Assembly: GCA_947488345.1 (NCBI GenBank)
Contig: CANKZQ010000002.1
Location: 558,001-622,000, forward strand
Direction: 5' to 3'
Source of the DNA: an uncultured Flavobacteriaceae bacterium
Lineage (GTDB): Bacteria > Bacteroidota > Bacteroidia > Flavobacteriales > Flavobacteriaceae
Length of the DNA: 64,000 nucleotides
Below the pieces are notes generated by a model. It was not told the origin of the DNA. It did not search any database and saw only the letters and a program-made list of their open reading frames with translations. Position numbers and translations under genes: made by a program. This document shows, one piece after another, positions 17,578-25,523 of the stretch (positions are counted from its first letter, which is position 1; every line of letters begins with the position of its first letter).

Positions 17578-18207
17578 CTAGATTTGTTCAAAAATGGCTT
17601 CTAGAGGCTTTCTTATTTTTTTTGCATTTTGTGTATCATCTTCTTCACTTCTATATCCAATTGCCAAGACAACACTCGCATTAAGACCTTTCTCTTTTAA
17701 GCCTAAAATTTCACTGTAAGATTCAGGGTCAAAACCTTCCATAGGTGTACTATCTAATTCTAGTTCAGCACAAGCGTTTAAAGCATTAGACAATGCGATA
17801 TAGGTTTGTTTCGCCGTCCAAGTCTGTTTTTCTTCTGCCGATTTTTCTTTCATTTTCATCTTCATAAAGTCACTTGTGCCTTTTAAACTGGCAACCTCTA
17901 CATCTTGTGATAGTGCCTTTAAATTTATATACGTCTCGACGTCGTTATCTGTAACATCATTATATCCGCAAAAAACAAGGAGGTGGGACGCATCTGTTAT
18001 TTGGGATTGACCCCAAGATGCTGGCTTCAACTTTTCTCTTATAATCTGATCTTCAATGATAAGAACCTTGAATAATTGTAGTCCATAAGATGTAGCCGAT
18101 AGTTGAATTGCTTCTTTAACTAATTCTAAATCTTCAGAACTAACTTTCTTTGAAGTGTCATATTTTTTTGTGGCGTATCTCCACTTTAAATTTTTAATTA
18201 ATTGCAT
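17578..18207 (-). CDS. NAD(P)H-dependent nitroreductase (NfsB-like)
   Basis: A 209-residue cytoplasmic flavoprotein of the nitroreductase family. It begins LIKNLKWRYATKKYD, the FMN-contacting start of NfsB-like enzymes. SATSYGLQLFKVLIIED and the terminal ALNACAELELDSTPMEGFDP followed by VVLAIGYRSEEDD are standard. It reduces nitro compounds, quinones or enones. It is the last gene of the minus-strand redox cluster that starts at 23265, 87 bases behind the NTF2-like gene. Confidence 0.88.
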   Translation of the reverse strand: MQLIKNLKWRYATKKYDTSKKVSSEDLELVKEAIQLSATSYGLQLFKVLIIEDQIIREKLKPASWGQSQITDASHLLVFCGYNDVTDNDVETYINLKALSQDVEVASLKGTSDFMKMKMKEKSAEEKQTWTAKQTYIALSNALNACAELELDSTPMEGFDPESYSEILGLKEKGLNASVVLAIGYRSEEDDTQNAKKIRKPLEAIFEQI

Positions 18208-18294
18208 TATTTTCTTTTTTTTAATTTTTACTGAAATCTTTTTATACTTATGACTAATTGTTTGTCTTAGGTTGCTTCACTTTTTGAACAAATT

Positions 18295-18723
18295 TTATTC
18301 GGAGTCTTGCCTGGTACGAAATATTTTACTGACAATCTTCCACTTCCCTTCTACTTTTAAAAGATGCATAAAATCGATGTATGTAAATGTTGGAAATTGG
18401 ATTTCTAGTTGGGCACTTGCGGCATTTCCAGCTATATTAACTGAAACGACTCTCGTTTTTATCTTTTCTTCGTGAGGTGATCCATCCATTCCTTCAGTTA
18501 ATCCTTTGATGGCATTAACTTCTTTATACTCTTTACCAATCCATTTCATAGTCGCAGTAGGGTGAAAAGCTTTTGTTAGGGTTTTAGCATCATTGTTTAC
18601 AAGACCTGTTAGATAATAATTTAATGTTGTTTCAATACGCTCTAAATTTGTATGTTGCGCTGCGCCTTCTGTTGTGAATGTCATGGTAATTACTGTTAGT
18701 ACTATTAATACGATTTTTTTCAT
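18295..18723 (-). CDS. Secreted NTF2-like (lumazine-binding family) protein, paralogue of 14022
   Basis: A 142-residue protein with a signal peptide ending near TEGAAQ. The mature domain begins HTNLERIETTLNYYLTGLVNNDAKTL and shares most positions with the plus-strand gene at 14022, including FHPTATMKWIGKEY and the final EGKWKIVSKIFRTRQDS. The fold is NTF2-like; no catalytic role is assigned. Its presence in both facing clusters points to a duplicated functional unit. Confidence 0.82.
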   Translation of the reverse strand: MKKIVLIVLTVITMTFTTEGAAQHTNLERIETTLNYYLTGLVNNDAKTLTKAFHPTATMKWIGKEYKEVNAIKGLTEGMDGSPHEEKIKTRVVSVNIAGNAASAQLEIQFPTFTYIDFMHLLKVEGKWKIVSKIFRTRQDSE

Positions 18724-18758
18724 GTGTTTTAATTTAAATTAGCTCTTATGGCTCAGGA

Positions 18759-19805
18759 TTAAATACCCTCTCCTTTTGTTAATCGTGCTTTATATTTTAT
18801 GAACCTAGTTTTAAAATGCTCAGGAGTATCAGCTCCAGTTTTTTCTAAAGCTTTCAACGCTTTCTTATAATCTTTTTTAGCAGAATAGGCTCTAGCCAAT
18901 CCGTAATGACTTGGAAAAGCACCATCATTATGTTTGACATTGGCTTTCATGATTTCTATTGCTTTATCTATTCGTCCATTCATTATAAACCCTAAACCTA
19001 ATCGATAAAGTTCTTCAGAACTTCCGAATGGAATAGCTTTTTGGAGCATGTTATTTGCTTCAGCATTTTTTCCTTGTTTTTCCAAAATTCTTGACTTCAT
19101 AGAGAGATTACTAAATGTTTCTTTGCTGAAAAAGTTACCTTTGATTGAGGCATTAATCCAATCTAGGGCTTGATCTAATTGACCTATACTAAAAGCATAA
19201 TTCGCTGCGCTATCCCAAGTAGACTGTTGAAATCCTTTGGGATTCCTCAAATCATTGCGAATTCCTGTCATTACAATATCATCTACCGCTACATCAATTT
19301 TAAAAGGTATTTCTTTGGTACCCCATTGTAAAGAAGCAGTGGCGCTCGTCGGTTCAACTGTATTAAAACTATATGTCAACATTTCGATAGAAGAATCTTT
19401 CTCTATTGAAATAACTTTGAAACGAAGCACATCTTCTTTTGGGTCATAAAAGTAAGATCCCCAAGAAGTAGTATTGGAAGACAAAATAATGGTCACTTCT
19501 CCGTTTTCTTCTGGTGCCATAAACAACGCATATTTTCCAGCTGGAACTTTATTACCCTGTATACTTACCTCATGTGTAAAATTAACTGTGGTATTATAAT
19601 CTGATCCGGCTCTCCAAGGCGCAGCTTTCGCTGTTCCAAAACCTAAGTAATTAAATCCGTAAGGAACTACATGGCCCCAGATTTTTCTGCCTTTAACATA
19701 AGGTCTGTTATAATGAATCGTAACATCGGTAATCCCTATGCGCTGACTTATCTCAGCTTCAGGACTCTTTGTGGGTAATGTAATTTGTGCTTTTAAGTTT
19801 GACAT
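18759..19805 (-). CDS. DUF2911 + TPR-repeat protein whose signal peptide is out of frame
   Basis: A 348-residue frame. Residues about 5-170 are DUF2911 (ITLPTKSPEAEISQRIG, IWGHVVPYG, PAGKYALFMAPEE, WGSYFYDP); residues about 190-345 are TPR helices. Family members normally start with a cleaved signal, and here only MSNLKAQ remains. Upstream, ATG at 19863 opens MKKPFISFLTLTIFLIFF, which stops at the end of a run of nine A (T on the coding strand, 19809-19817). Removing one base would join it to NMSNLKAQ and recreate a normal signal peptide. So the gene is either frameshifted, phase-variable, or affected by a sequencing error. It lies in the minus-strand redox cluster between two NTF2-fold genes. 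Confidence 0.82.
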   Translation of the reverse strand: MSNLKAQITLPTKSPEAEISQRIGITDVTIHYNRPYVKGRKIWGHVVPYGFNYLGFGTAKAAPWRAGSDYNTTVNFTHEVSIQGNKVPAGKYALFMAPEENGEVTIILSSNTTSWGSYFYDPKEDVLRFKVISIEKDSSIEMLTYSFNTVEPTSATASLQWGTKEIPFKIDVAVDDIVMTGIRNDLRNPKGFQQSTWDSAANYAFSIGQLDQALDWINASIKGNFFSKETFSNLSMKSRILEKQGKNAEANNMLQKAIPFGSSEELYRLGLGFIMNGRIDKAIEIMKANVKHNDGAFPSHYGLARAYSAKKDYKKALKALEKTGADTPEHFKTRFIKYKARLTKGEGI

Positions 19806-19863
19806 GTTAAAAAAAAATTAGAAAAATGGTTAAGGTTAAAAAAGAAATAAAAGGTTTTTTCAT
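19806..19863 (-). pseudogene. Out-of-frame signal peptide of the DUF2911-TPR gene
   Basis: ATG at 19861-19863 starts an 18-codon frame with a typical signal sequence that ends in TAA inside the homopolymer at 19809-19817. The remaining gene continues one base out of register. With eight instead of nine A residues the reading frame would be continuous, giving a cleavage site near LKAQ/IT. Confidence 0.65.
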
Positions 19864-19938
19864 AATTCTTGAATTGTTTAGTTCAGCCTTTTAAAGTGCG
19901 TTTGAGACAGCTCATTCATGAACTACCTTTTATTAAAG

Positions 19939-20427
19939 TTATTTATCAATAGATGTAAGGCTTGGATCTGCATTCCAAATGTCTACCGCCATTTTCCATC
20001 CTCCGTTTTTATCTTTTTTCCAAATAGAAACAACTTTTTGAAATTGGTTTATAATATCCCCCTTTCCATCATTAAATTTTACCAGCATTTTATCTATTGT
20101 GTACCCTACATCTCCGCTTTCAGATACAAATACTTCATGTGGTTCCCAAGTAACGTTAAAACCAGGGAGTGCTTGAAATTGTGCTAATACGTTTCTAATT
20201 TTCTCATGACCTTTAAGAAGTGGTTGGTCTGGAGCCATCATGATACCATCTTCACCTATAAAACTAAAATAGGATTCGGTAGAAAATGATGCAGACCACT
20301 TACGGCTAGTTTCTATTAAACTAGCTTCGTCTTGTTCTTTTTGTTCTGTTGTTCTTTTCAATGTTTGCTCGTTTGCACAGGAGACGAATATAAATGCCGC
20401 CAGTACCATTAAATATAATTTTCTCAT
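19939..20427 (-). CDS. SnoaL/DUF4440-like (NTF2-fold) lipoprotein, paralogue of 12934
   Basis: A 162-residue lipoprotein (FIFVSCANEQ, Cys17). The NTF2-fold domain has SFIGEDGIMMAPDQPLLKGHE, LPGFNVTWEPHEVFV and GGWKMAVDIWNADPSLTSI, matching the plus-strand gene at 12934 almost block for block. It is likely periplasmic and small-molecule binding. It lies 180 bases downstream of the zinc dehydrogenase, beyond a terminator-like hairpin, so it may have its own promoter. Confidence 0.82.
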   Translation of the reverse strand: MRKLYLMVLAAFIFVSCANEQTLKRTTEQKEQDEASLIETSRKWSASFSTESYFSFIGEDGIMMAPDQPLLKGHEKIRNVLAQFQALPGFNVTWEPHEVFVSESGDVGYTIDKMLVKFNDGKGDIINQFQKVVSIWKKDKNGGWKMAVDIWNADPSLTSIDK

Positions 20428-20535
20428 GTCTTTATATTGTTGCTTTTAATTTTTGAGATTCTGCATGGTTCGATACTAAAAAGAAGAATTAGTGTCGTTT
20501 CCAACGCGTCTTTTTTCTGGATAAGAAATGCGTCA

Positions 20536-20560
20536 AAAAAGGTTGAATTAAAACCTTTTT
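20536..20560 (-). terminator. Hairpin terminator after the zinc dehydrogenase
   Basis: AAAAAGGTT (20536-20544) pairs with AACCTTTTT (20552-20560) across a 7-base loop, giving a T-run on either strand. It lies 48 bases downstream of the minus-strand dehydrogenase stop. Confidence 0.6.
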
Positions 20561-20607
20561 CGACACATTAATTTTTGAATCTAATTTACCTTAGATCGCA
20601 AAAAGTA

Positions 20608-21687
20608 TTATGGACGTAATGCCACTTTGAGTGTTCCTGATGAACGATCACGCATCAGATCATAGCCTTTCTCGGCTTCTGATAACGGTAAAATATCAGT
20701 AAAAATCTTACTTGGATCAATCACACCTCTTTCTACTATTGGAAGCAATTTTTTCATATATGCAGCTACGTTTACAACACCGGTATGAATAGTGATATTT
20801 CTAAATAGGGCTGATGAATAAGGTTGCTCAACCGGTTCATATAAATGACCGAAACCTAGAACGCTTATCGATGCGCCAGCCTGTGTCATTTCCATACCTT
20901 GTGCTATCGCTGTTTTGTTACCAACAGAATCGATGATAGAGTTTGCGCCTCGACCTTCTGTAAGTGATTTTACAAATGCTACAGGGTCTTCATTTTTTGA
21001 ATTTACTACGTGAGTTGCTCCAATAGTTTTTGCAAGTTCTAGCCTACTATCATGACGTCCTACAAGAATAATTGTAGAGGGTCCAAATAAGGTAGCGGCC
21101 ATTACGGCACTTAGACCTACAGCACCATCACCAATAACAACAACGGTTTCTCCTGTTTTAATGTTCGCGTTCAACGCACCGTGATATCCAGTTGCAAAGT
21201 TATCTCCCAACGGAAGTACTTTCGTATCATGCTCATCACCTGTTAAACCTTCTGGAAGTTTAAATAATGATGTATTACCATAAGGAACGCGAATGAATTC
21301 TGCCTGTCCTCCTTGTATATCATCACCCCCATGCTGGGCAAAAAGTGGCGTTCCAAATAAACCACCATGATCACATGCAGAAGGTAAATCACGTTTACAA
21401 TAATAACAATCTCCGTCTACGAACATGGCCGAAGCTATAACGCGATCTCCAACTTTTAAGGTATGAATATCTTTACCTACTTGGTCTACTATTCCCACAA
21501 ATTCATGGCCGATTCGCATGCCTTCAAATAAACCCATTTCAGGTCCGTTTTGAGTAAATTCTAAATCTGCTCCGCAAACACCGGCAAGTGTAATACGTAC
21601 AATGACATCGTCATCTTTTAATAATTGCGGTTTTGGAATATCTACAACCTCAATTTTTGCTCTTTCTTTATATACTACTGCTTTCAT
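20608..21687 (-). CDS. Zinc-dependent alcohol dehydrogenase (threonine-dehydrogenase-like branch)
   Basis: A 359-residue medium-chain dehydrogenase. Catalytic zinc ligands are Cys38 (GVCGAD), His61 and Glu62 (GHEF). The structural zinc lobe shows Cys94, Cys97 and Cys105, with Asp91 where the first of four cysteines is usual. A Rossmann GDGAVG motif follows at about residue 186. It oxidises an alcohol or reduces an aldehyde with NAD(P). It sits between the DUF6503-like gene and the NTF2 lipoprotein in the minus-strand redox cluster. Confidence 0.87.
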   Translation of the reverse strand: MKAVVYKERAKIEVVDIPKPQLLKDDDVIVRITLAGVCGADLEFTQNGPEMGLFEGMRIGHEFVGIVDQVGKDIHTLKVGDRVIASAMFVDGDCYYCKRDLPSACDHGGLFGTPLFAQHGGDDIQGGQAEFIRVPYGNTSLFKLPEGLTGDEHDTKVLPLGDNFATGYHGALNANIKTGETVVVIGDGAVGLSAVMAATLFGPSTIILVGRHDSRLELAKTIGATHVVNSKNEDPVAFVKSLTEGRGANSIIDSVGNKTAIAQGMEMTQAGASISVLGFGHLYEPVEQPYSSALFRNITIHTGVVNVAAYMKKLLPIVERGVIDPSKIFTDILPLSEAEKGYDLMRDRSSGTLKVALRP

Positions 21688-21761
21688 AATTAATTGTTTA
21701 CTGTTTTACTTTATTTTTAATTTGATTTTAATGTGTTTCCTATTGTTTAGGGTTTATATAA

Positions 21762-22547
21762 TTAGTTCTTGATATTTTCTAAGGTGTAACCATTATTGAA
21801 ATTTACATTCGTTGTATACTGTTCTGTCCAGGGTCCTTTTTTCTTGTTCCCATTCCAATCAGCTGGTGCGTACTTGCGATAAGTAGATACATAGACTCCA
21901 TCAATTTTCTCATAGTTCACCTTCATTATACTAGGTTCTGTAACACCAAATCCGGTGGCACTATACAAGAATTGATCAATTCGATGTGTCGTTGGATTTA
22001 TGTACAGTATGTACTTATCTTGACTAGATTCTCCAATGTTTTCTCCAAACGTCATCTCAACGATCTTATAAGCCGTTCCATCTACGGTCCTTGTGGGTAA
22101 CATTTTATGATGTACACCTGGGTCTAATAATTTGAACATCATAGTGAACCAGTAATAATTTGTTTTTCTGAGAATATGACCGAAGAATGCTGGTTGTTGT
22201 GCTGTAATAACTTTTCCATCCATTATTGAAGTGGTTTTGGATCCATTAAAGAACTGTACATATTTTTTCCCGGGCATTTGGGGTAAAGCATAAACCTCTC
22301 TTTTGGTATATTCAGCAAAGGAGACCTCCCCATTAAAAATGTACCGTTCTTTAGATATATCTTCTATTTTATTGTCTTTCACCATAAAGGTGTAATCATA
22401 CGATACATCCTTTAATTTGTTCAGTGCATCTTTGCCACCATTCGCATCGATTACTTTGCTTATAAGTTGTCTTGCTTCTTGTGCTTTCAAAGTGCTTATT
22501 GATACGACCAACACAAATGGAAGGATTTTTAGGATTAAATTTTTCAT
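21762..22547 (-). CDS. Secreted outer-membrane-lipoprotein-sorting-like protein (DUF6503-type)
   Basis: A 261-residue protein with a signal peptide ending STLKAQE. The mature part begins with ARQLISKVIDANGGKDALNKLKD, the start of LolA/LolB-like beta-structures widespread in Bacteroidetes (DUF6503-type). It is probably periplasmic and binds a hydrophobic ligand. It lies 37 bases behind the peroxiredoxin, so it is co-transcribed; no catalytic motif is visible. The family number is tentative. Confidence 0.65.
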   Translation of the reverse strand: MKNLILKILPFVLVVSISTLKAQEARQLISKVIDANGGKDALNKLKDVSYDYTFMVKDNKIEDISKERYIFNGEVSFAEYTKREVYALPQMPGKKYVQFFNGSKTTSIMDGKVITAQQPAFFGHILRKTNYYWFTMMFKLLDPGVHHKMLPTRTVDGTAYKIVEMTFGENIGESSQDKYILYINPTTHRIDQFLYSATGFGVTEPSIMKVNYEKIDGVYVSTYRKYAPADWNGNKKKGPWTEQYTTNVNFNNGYTLENIKN

Positions 22548-22584
22548 GATAGATGTTTTACGTTTTTGTTGTTTTACTTCGTTT

Positions 22585-23265
22585 TTAGAATGATTTATTT
22601 TTATTTAATGCATTTATAATTTCGGATGATTCCACACGATTTCTATAGTCGCCTCCGGCAGTTTCCGCAAAGGAAATAATACCGTTTCTTTCGATAATAA
22701 AAGTTGCAGGTATTGGGATTTCGCTCGCTTCATCACAATAGTAACTGTCGTAATCATTCCCTAATTCGGTCATTTTAGTTAAAGACCTTTCGGGTATTTT
22801 ATGAATCGTTGTGAATTCCTTGGAGACAATATTTCCATTGTCACTCAAGATTTCGAATTGTAATTTATTTTTCTCTTTTATGTTTAAAGATTCATCTGGT
22901 GTTTGTGGTGAAATCGCTAATATGGTGGCTCCCGCTTTCTCTATTTCGGGAAGCACAGTTTGATACTGACTGAGTATTAAATTGCAGTACGAACACCAGG
23001 TACCTCTATAAAAGGTAAGCACAACTTTTTTTGTTTTCAATACCTCATAAAGGGCAACAGGTTGATGATTGGTATTCAATAAGATGAAATTCGGAGCTGT
23101 GTCTCCAACCTTACCTTTTAAAATAGTCAGATGCTCTTTGCTAAGTCTTTCTGCATCTGAATTAAAAGCTCCAAGTGCATTTTGACAGAAAGTTTCTGAT
23201 AACCGTTTTTCTAATTTTTCTACGCCCTCTTTATAGGAAGGGATTGCTGTTTTTTTCATCATCAC
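22585..23265 (-). CDS. Peroxiredoxin-like (AhpC/TSA) protein
   Basis: A 226-residue cytoplasmic protein with a helical N-terminal extension (about 50 residues) and a thioredoxin-fold AhpC/TSA domain. TFYRGTWCSYCNL places cysteines at 91 and 94, a CxxC arrangement like the peroxiredoxin-like subgroup rather than the single Cys of classical Prx. It reduces peroxides or disulfides. It is the first gene of the minus-strand redox cluster. Paired FNR-like boxes lie about 255-290 bases upstream. The first three codons are all ATG, so the exact start is uncertain by two residues. Confidence 0.85.
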   Translation of the reverse strand: MMMKKTAIPSYKEGVEKLEKRLSETFCQNALGAFNSDAERLSKEHLTILKGKVGDTAPNFILLNTNHQPVALYEVLKTKKVVLTFYRGTWCSYCNLILSQYQTVLPEIEKAGATILAISPQTPDESLNIKEKNKLQFEILSDNGNIVSKEFTTIHKIPERSLTKMTELGNDYDSYYCDEASEIPIPATFIIERNGIISFAETAGGDYRNRVESSEIINALNKNKSF

Positions 23266-23518
23266 TCATTTAAAATTAGAAGTAGCGTATATCCTTCATC
23301 AAAGAAGGTTTTATATTTCAGGTTTTAGGAACATGACCAATACTTTTTATTTGAACTAAGTATTGCACTTTGGTAAAGTGTAAACTGTTTCTAATAGTAA
23401 TTTCAAAAAATTACTTCTTTTTAAGCTTCATATAATTATGAGCTTCTTCTAATTAATTGACATGACAAAGTTGCGCCATATGTAAAGAGAATTATATGAC
23501 CTATGTTAAGAAATGTGA

Positions 23519-23555
23519 TTGATATTTATCAAGGAGTAAAATTGATATAGATCAA
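23519..23555. promoter_or_regulatory. Tandem perfect FNR-like boxes upstream of the peroxiredoxin operon
   Basis: TTGATATTTATCAA (23519-23532) and TTGATATAGATCAA (23542-23555) are both perfect TTGAT-N4-ATCAA palindromes with centres 23 bp apart. The second is extended to AAAATTGAT/ATCAATTTT. The same spacing and similar flanks occur at 17396-17432. The boxes lie 254 bases before the peroxiredoxin start in an otherwise gene-free 600-base stretch (23266-23870) that also holds repeat copy A. Confidence 0.75.
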
Positions 23556-23662
23556 TTTTTATGTATAAAATAGGAGCTGATTCAACTCAATTCTTCAATA
23601 GACATCGATAAATGTAGTATTTATGTGGATAATAAAACACGTTTTGAAGTTACTCAATAGTA

Positions 23663-23830
23663 ATTTGAAACTTAATAAAATAAGAAAAACATCAAGTCAT
23701 AATATTTGATGGCTTTTGTTGCTAATTGATCGCATTTTCAGCGGAGAAAGAGGGATCAGAACCATGATTTCAATTATCTGATTATCAAGTTTTAAAAATC
23801 AACTTCTATCCTACTCACCGAATTACGCAC
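23663..23830. repeat. Att-like repeat, copy A
   Basis: Elements in order: a weak hairpin CATCAA (23690-23695) / TTGATG (23706-23711) followed by GCTTTTGTTGCTA; the core GCGGAGAAAGAGGGATCAGA ending in AC (23741-23762), which resembles the reverse complement of a serine-type tRNA 3' end; an A/T-rich stretch; and the tail CTACTCACCGAATTACGCAC (to 23830). Core start to tail end is 90 bases. Three further copies (29.3, 46.9, 60.7 kb) have the same order and orientation. Confidence 0.8.
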
Positions 23831-23870
23831 TTTTTATTTGTATTATTTTTTTCGACTTTTCAACTTATAT

Positions 23871-24338
23871 TTAGCACAAATGTAAAATCGAAGCTTCGTC
23901 TTCCAATAAAGGTCCGATGACTTCGACCTTTCTTTCCCCCTTTTCCATTAATTCTCTAACAGGCATTTCAAACACCCAATTAGGATTGTCTCGACCAACA
24001 ATCTCATAATATCTTGTTTTACTCAGTCCATACACAAGCTTTCCGATACCACTCCAATAAATAGCAGAGGTGCACATGGGGCACGGTTCATCACTTGTAT
24101 AGATAGTACAATCATTTAGAAATGAATAGTCAAACATTTTACATGCTTCTCTTATTAGATTCACTTCGGCATGTGCAAGGCAATCAATATCCGTATTAAT
24201 AGTGTTTTTTCCCCTTAAAATGACTTCTCCCGATTTATCTACAAGGATACACCCATATGGTAAATCTCCATTTTTCTTTGATTCTTTTGCAACTTTAATC
24301 GCCATTCTTATATTTTTCTTCTCATTTTCTAAATCCAT
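23871..24338 (-). CDS. Nucleoside/guanine deaminase-family protein
   Basis: A 155-residue zinc deaminase. The zinc site is complete: His56-Ala57-Glu58 (CLAHAEVN) and PCPMC with Cys86 and Cys89. DLPYGCILVDKSGEVI and the terminal YWSGIGKLVYGLSKTRYYEI fit the guanine/cytosine deaminase-like branch rather than tRNA adenosine deaminase. It removes ammonia from a purine or pyrimidine in the cytoplasm. It stands alone next to repeat copy A at the left edge of the accessory region. Confidence 0.82.
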   Translation of the reverse strand: MDLENEKKNIRMAIKVAKESKKNGDLPYGCILVDKSGEVILRGKNTINTDIDCLAHAEVNLIREACKMFDYSFLNDCTIYTSDEPCPMCTSAIYWSGIGKLVYGLSKTRYYEIVGRDNPNWVFEMPVRELMEKGERKVEVIGPLLEDEASILHLC

Positions 24339-24479
24339 TGCTTTTCATTTTTTATTTAATTTGAGTCTTATCTTCTTCTGTTCTTAGATTTCCCATATTA
24401 TGGTATTCTTTGGGTCAAAAGCTGGTCAGGTCACCGAGTACGATTCAAACCGACACCTATTTGTAATACTTTATTTCCT

Positions 24480-25373
24480 TCATGGTCTTTTTAATTCTGA
24501 TTCTATATTAACCCATTTGACTTTCCAGTTCTTCTCTTCATAGTCTCCAGTTGTGAAGAACAAGAACTTATTATCAGGTGTTATATAAGGATTACCATGG
24601 CCATTATGATTAATCGTATCATTAAGTTTTTTGGTATTAATCCAATCCCCTTTTCCATCTGAATAACTAATCATTAAATCAAGTTGGTTTCCAATAGCAG
24701 CGAATACAATATAATCTTCTTTTGGTGAAATAAAAGGGGTGCAAGTATTGATATCCAGGGTTGGTGAGAATTTGATTCTTTCTGCATTTAGATATTTACC
24801 TTTTGCCCGTTTTGAACTATAGATATCCATTTCGCTGTAGTCTAAATTACTGGAATGGAAATACAGTGTTCCCGAATTTGTTACTGAAGGATGAGACACT
24901 AGTTTGTCTCTCAAGTTTGGAATATCTACAAAAATTGGTTCATTCCAGATTCCATTAACTTTATCAGACTTCCAGATATGCCAAGTTTCCTTAACGCTCT
25001 CTATATTGGTTGGTCTTGTTGAGCTGAAATAGAGTGTATTGCCATCCGGAGAAAAACTCATCCCATGTTCATTATAGCTAGTATTGAAAAATGCTCTTAC
25101 GGGTTTAGACCAATTTTTCTTTTTCATCTTGATTACATATACATCAAAATTTTGAAAATTTTTATCCGAAATTGTATAATAGTATTCTTCTAAATCTGGA
25201 TTAAATACTCCCTTATGTATTAGTTTATGCTCAGGAATTATCTCTGTTTTAAATCCAATTGGAATGTTTATAGGTACATCATTAACATGAAATTCTAATT
25301 TAGAATTCCTTGTTTCACTCTTGCAGCTCAAAAAACCAATTATAAGTATTAATATAACTTTAAGTTTAATCAT
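24480..25373 (-). CDS. PD40/WD40-like beta-propeller lipoprotein
   Basis: A 297-residue lipoprotein (IIGFLSCKSE, Cys17). It carries several TolB-type PD40 blades: SFSPDGNTLYFSSTRP, SVTNSGTLYFHSS, FISPKEDYIVFAA and YITPDNKFLFFTTGD. Such propellers in Bacteroidetes are periplasmic scaffolds or part of OmpA-linked complexes, but no OmpA domain is present here. It is divergent from the AraC gene at 25524 across a 150-base gap that may be a shared control region. Ligand unknown. Confidence 0.8.
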   Translation of the reverse strand: MIKLKVILILIIGFLSCKSETRNSKLEFHVNDVPINIPIGFKTEIIPEHKLIHKGVFNPDLEEYYYTISDKNFQNFDVYVIKMKKKNWSKPVRAFFNTSYNEHGMSFSPDGNTLYFSSTRPTNIESVKETWHIWKSDKVNGIWNEPIFVDIPNLRDKLVSHPSVTNSGTLYFHSSNLDYSEMDIYSSKRAKGKYLNAERIKFSPTLDINTCTPFISPKEDYIVFAAIGNQLDLMISYSDGKGDWINTKKLNDTINHNGHGNPYITPDNKFLFFTTGDYEEKNWKVKWVNIESELKRP

Positions 25374-25523
25374 TTTTAATTTTTAATTTACAATGCTCAA
25401 AATATTATAACAAGTACATAATAATGTTATTCCGACAAAAAGTGCAAAAACTGGTTACTTCAGTTCAAAAATAAGCCCAAAGGTCAAGGTTTACTTGTAT
25501 AATTCGGCTATGGATTAATAAGA

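Noticed and set aside
24339-24479. Possible small gene between the deaminase and the PD40 lipoprotein
   Set aside because: No start with a plausible coding pattern; it looks like spacer.
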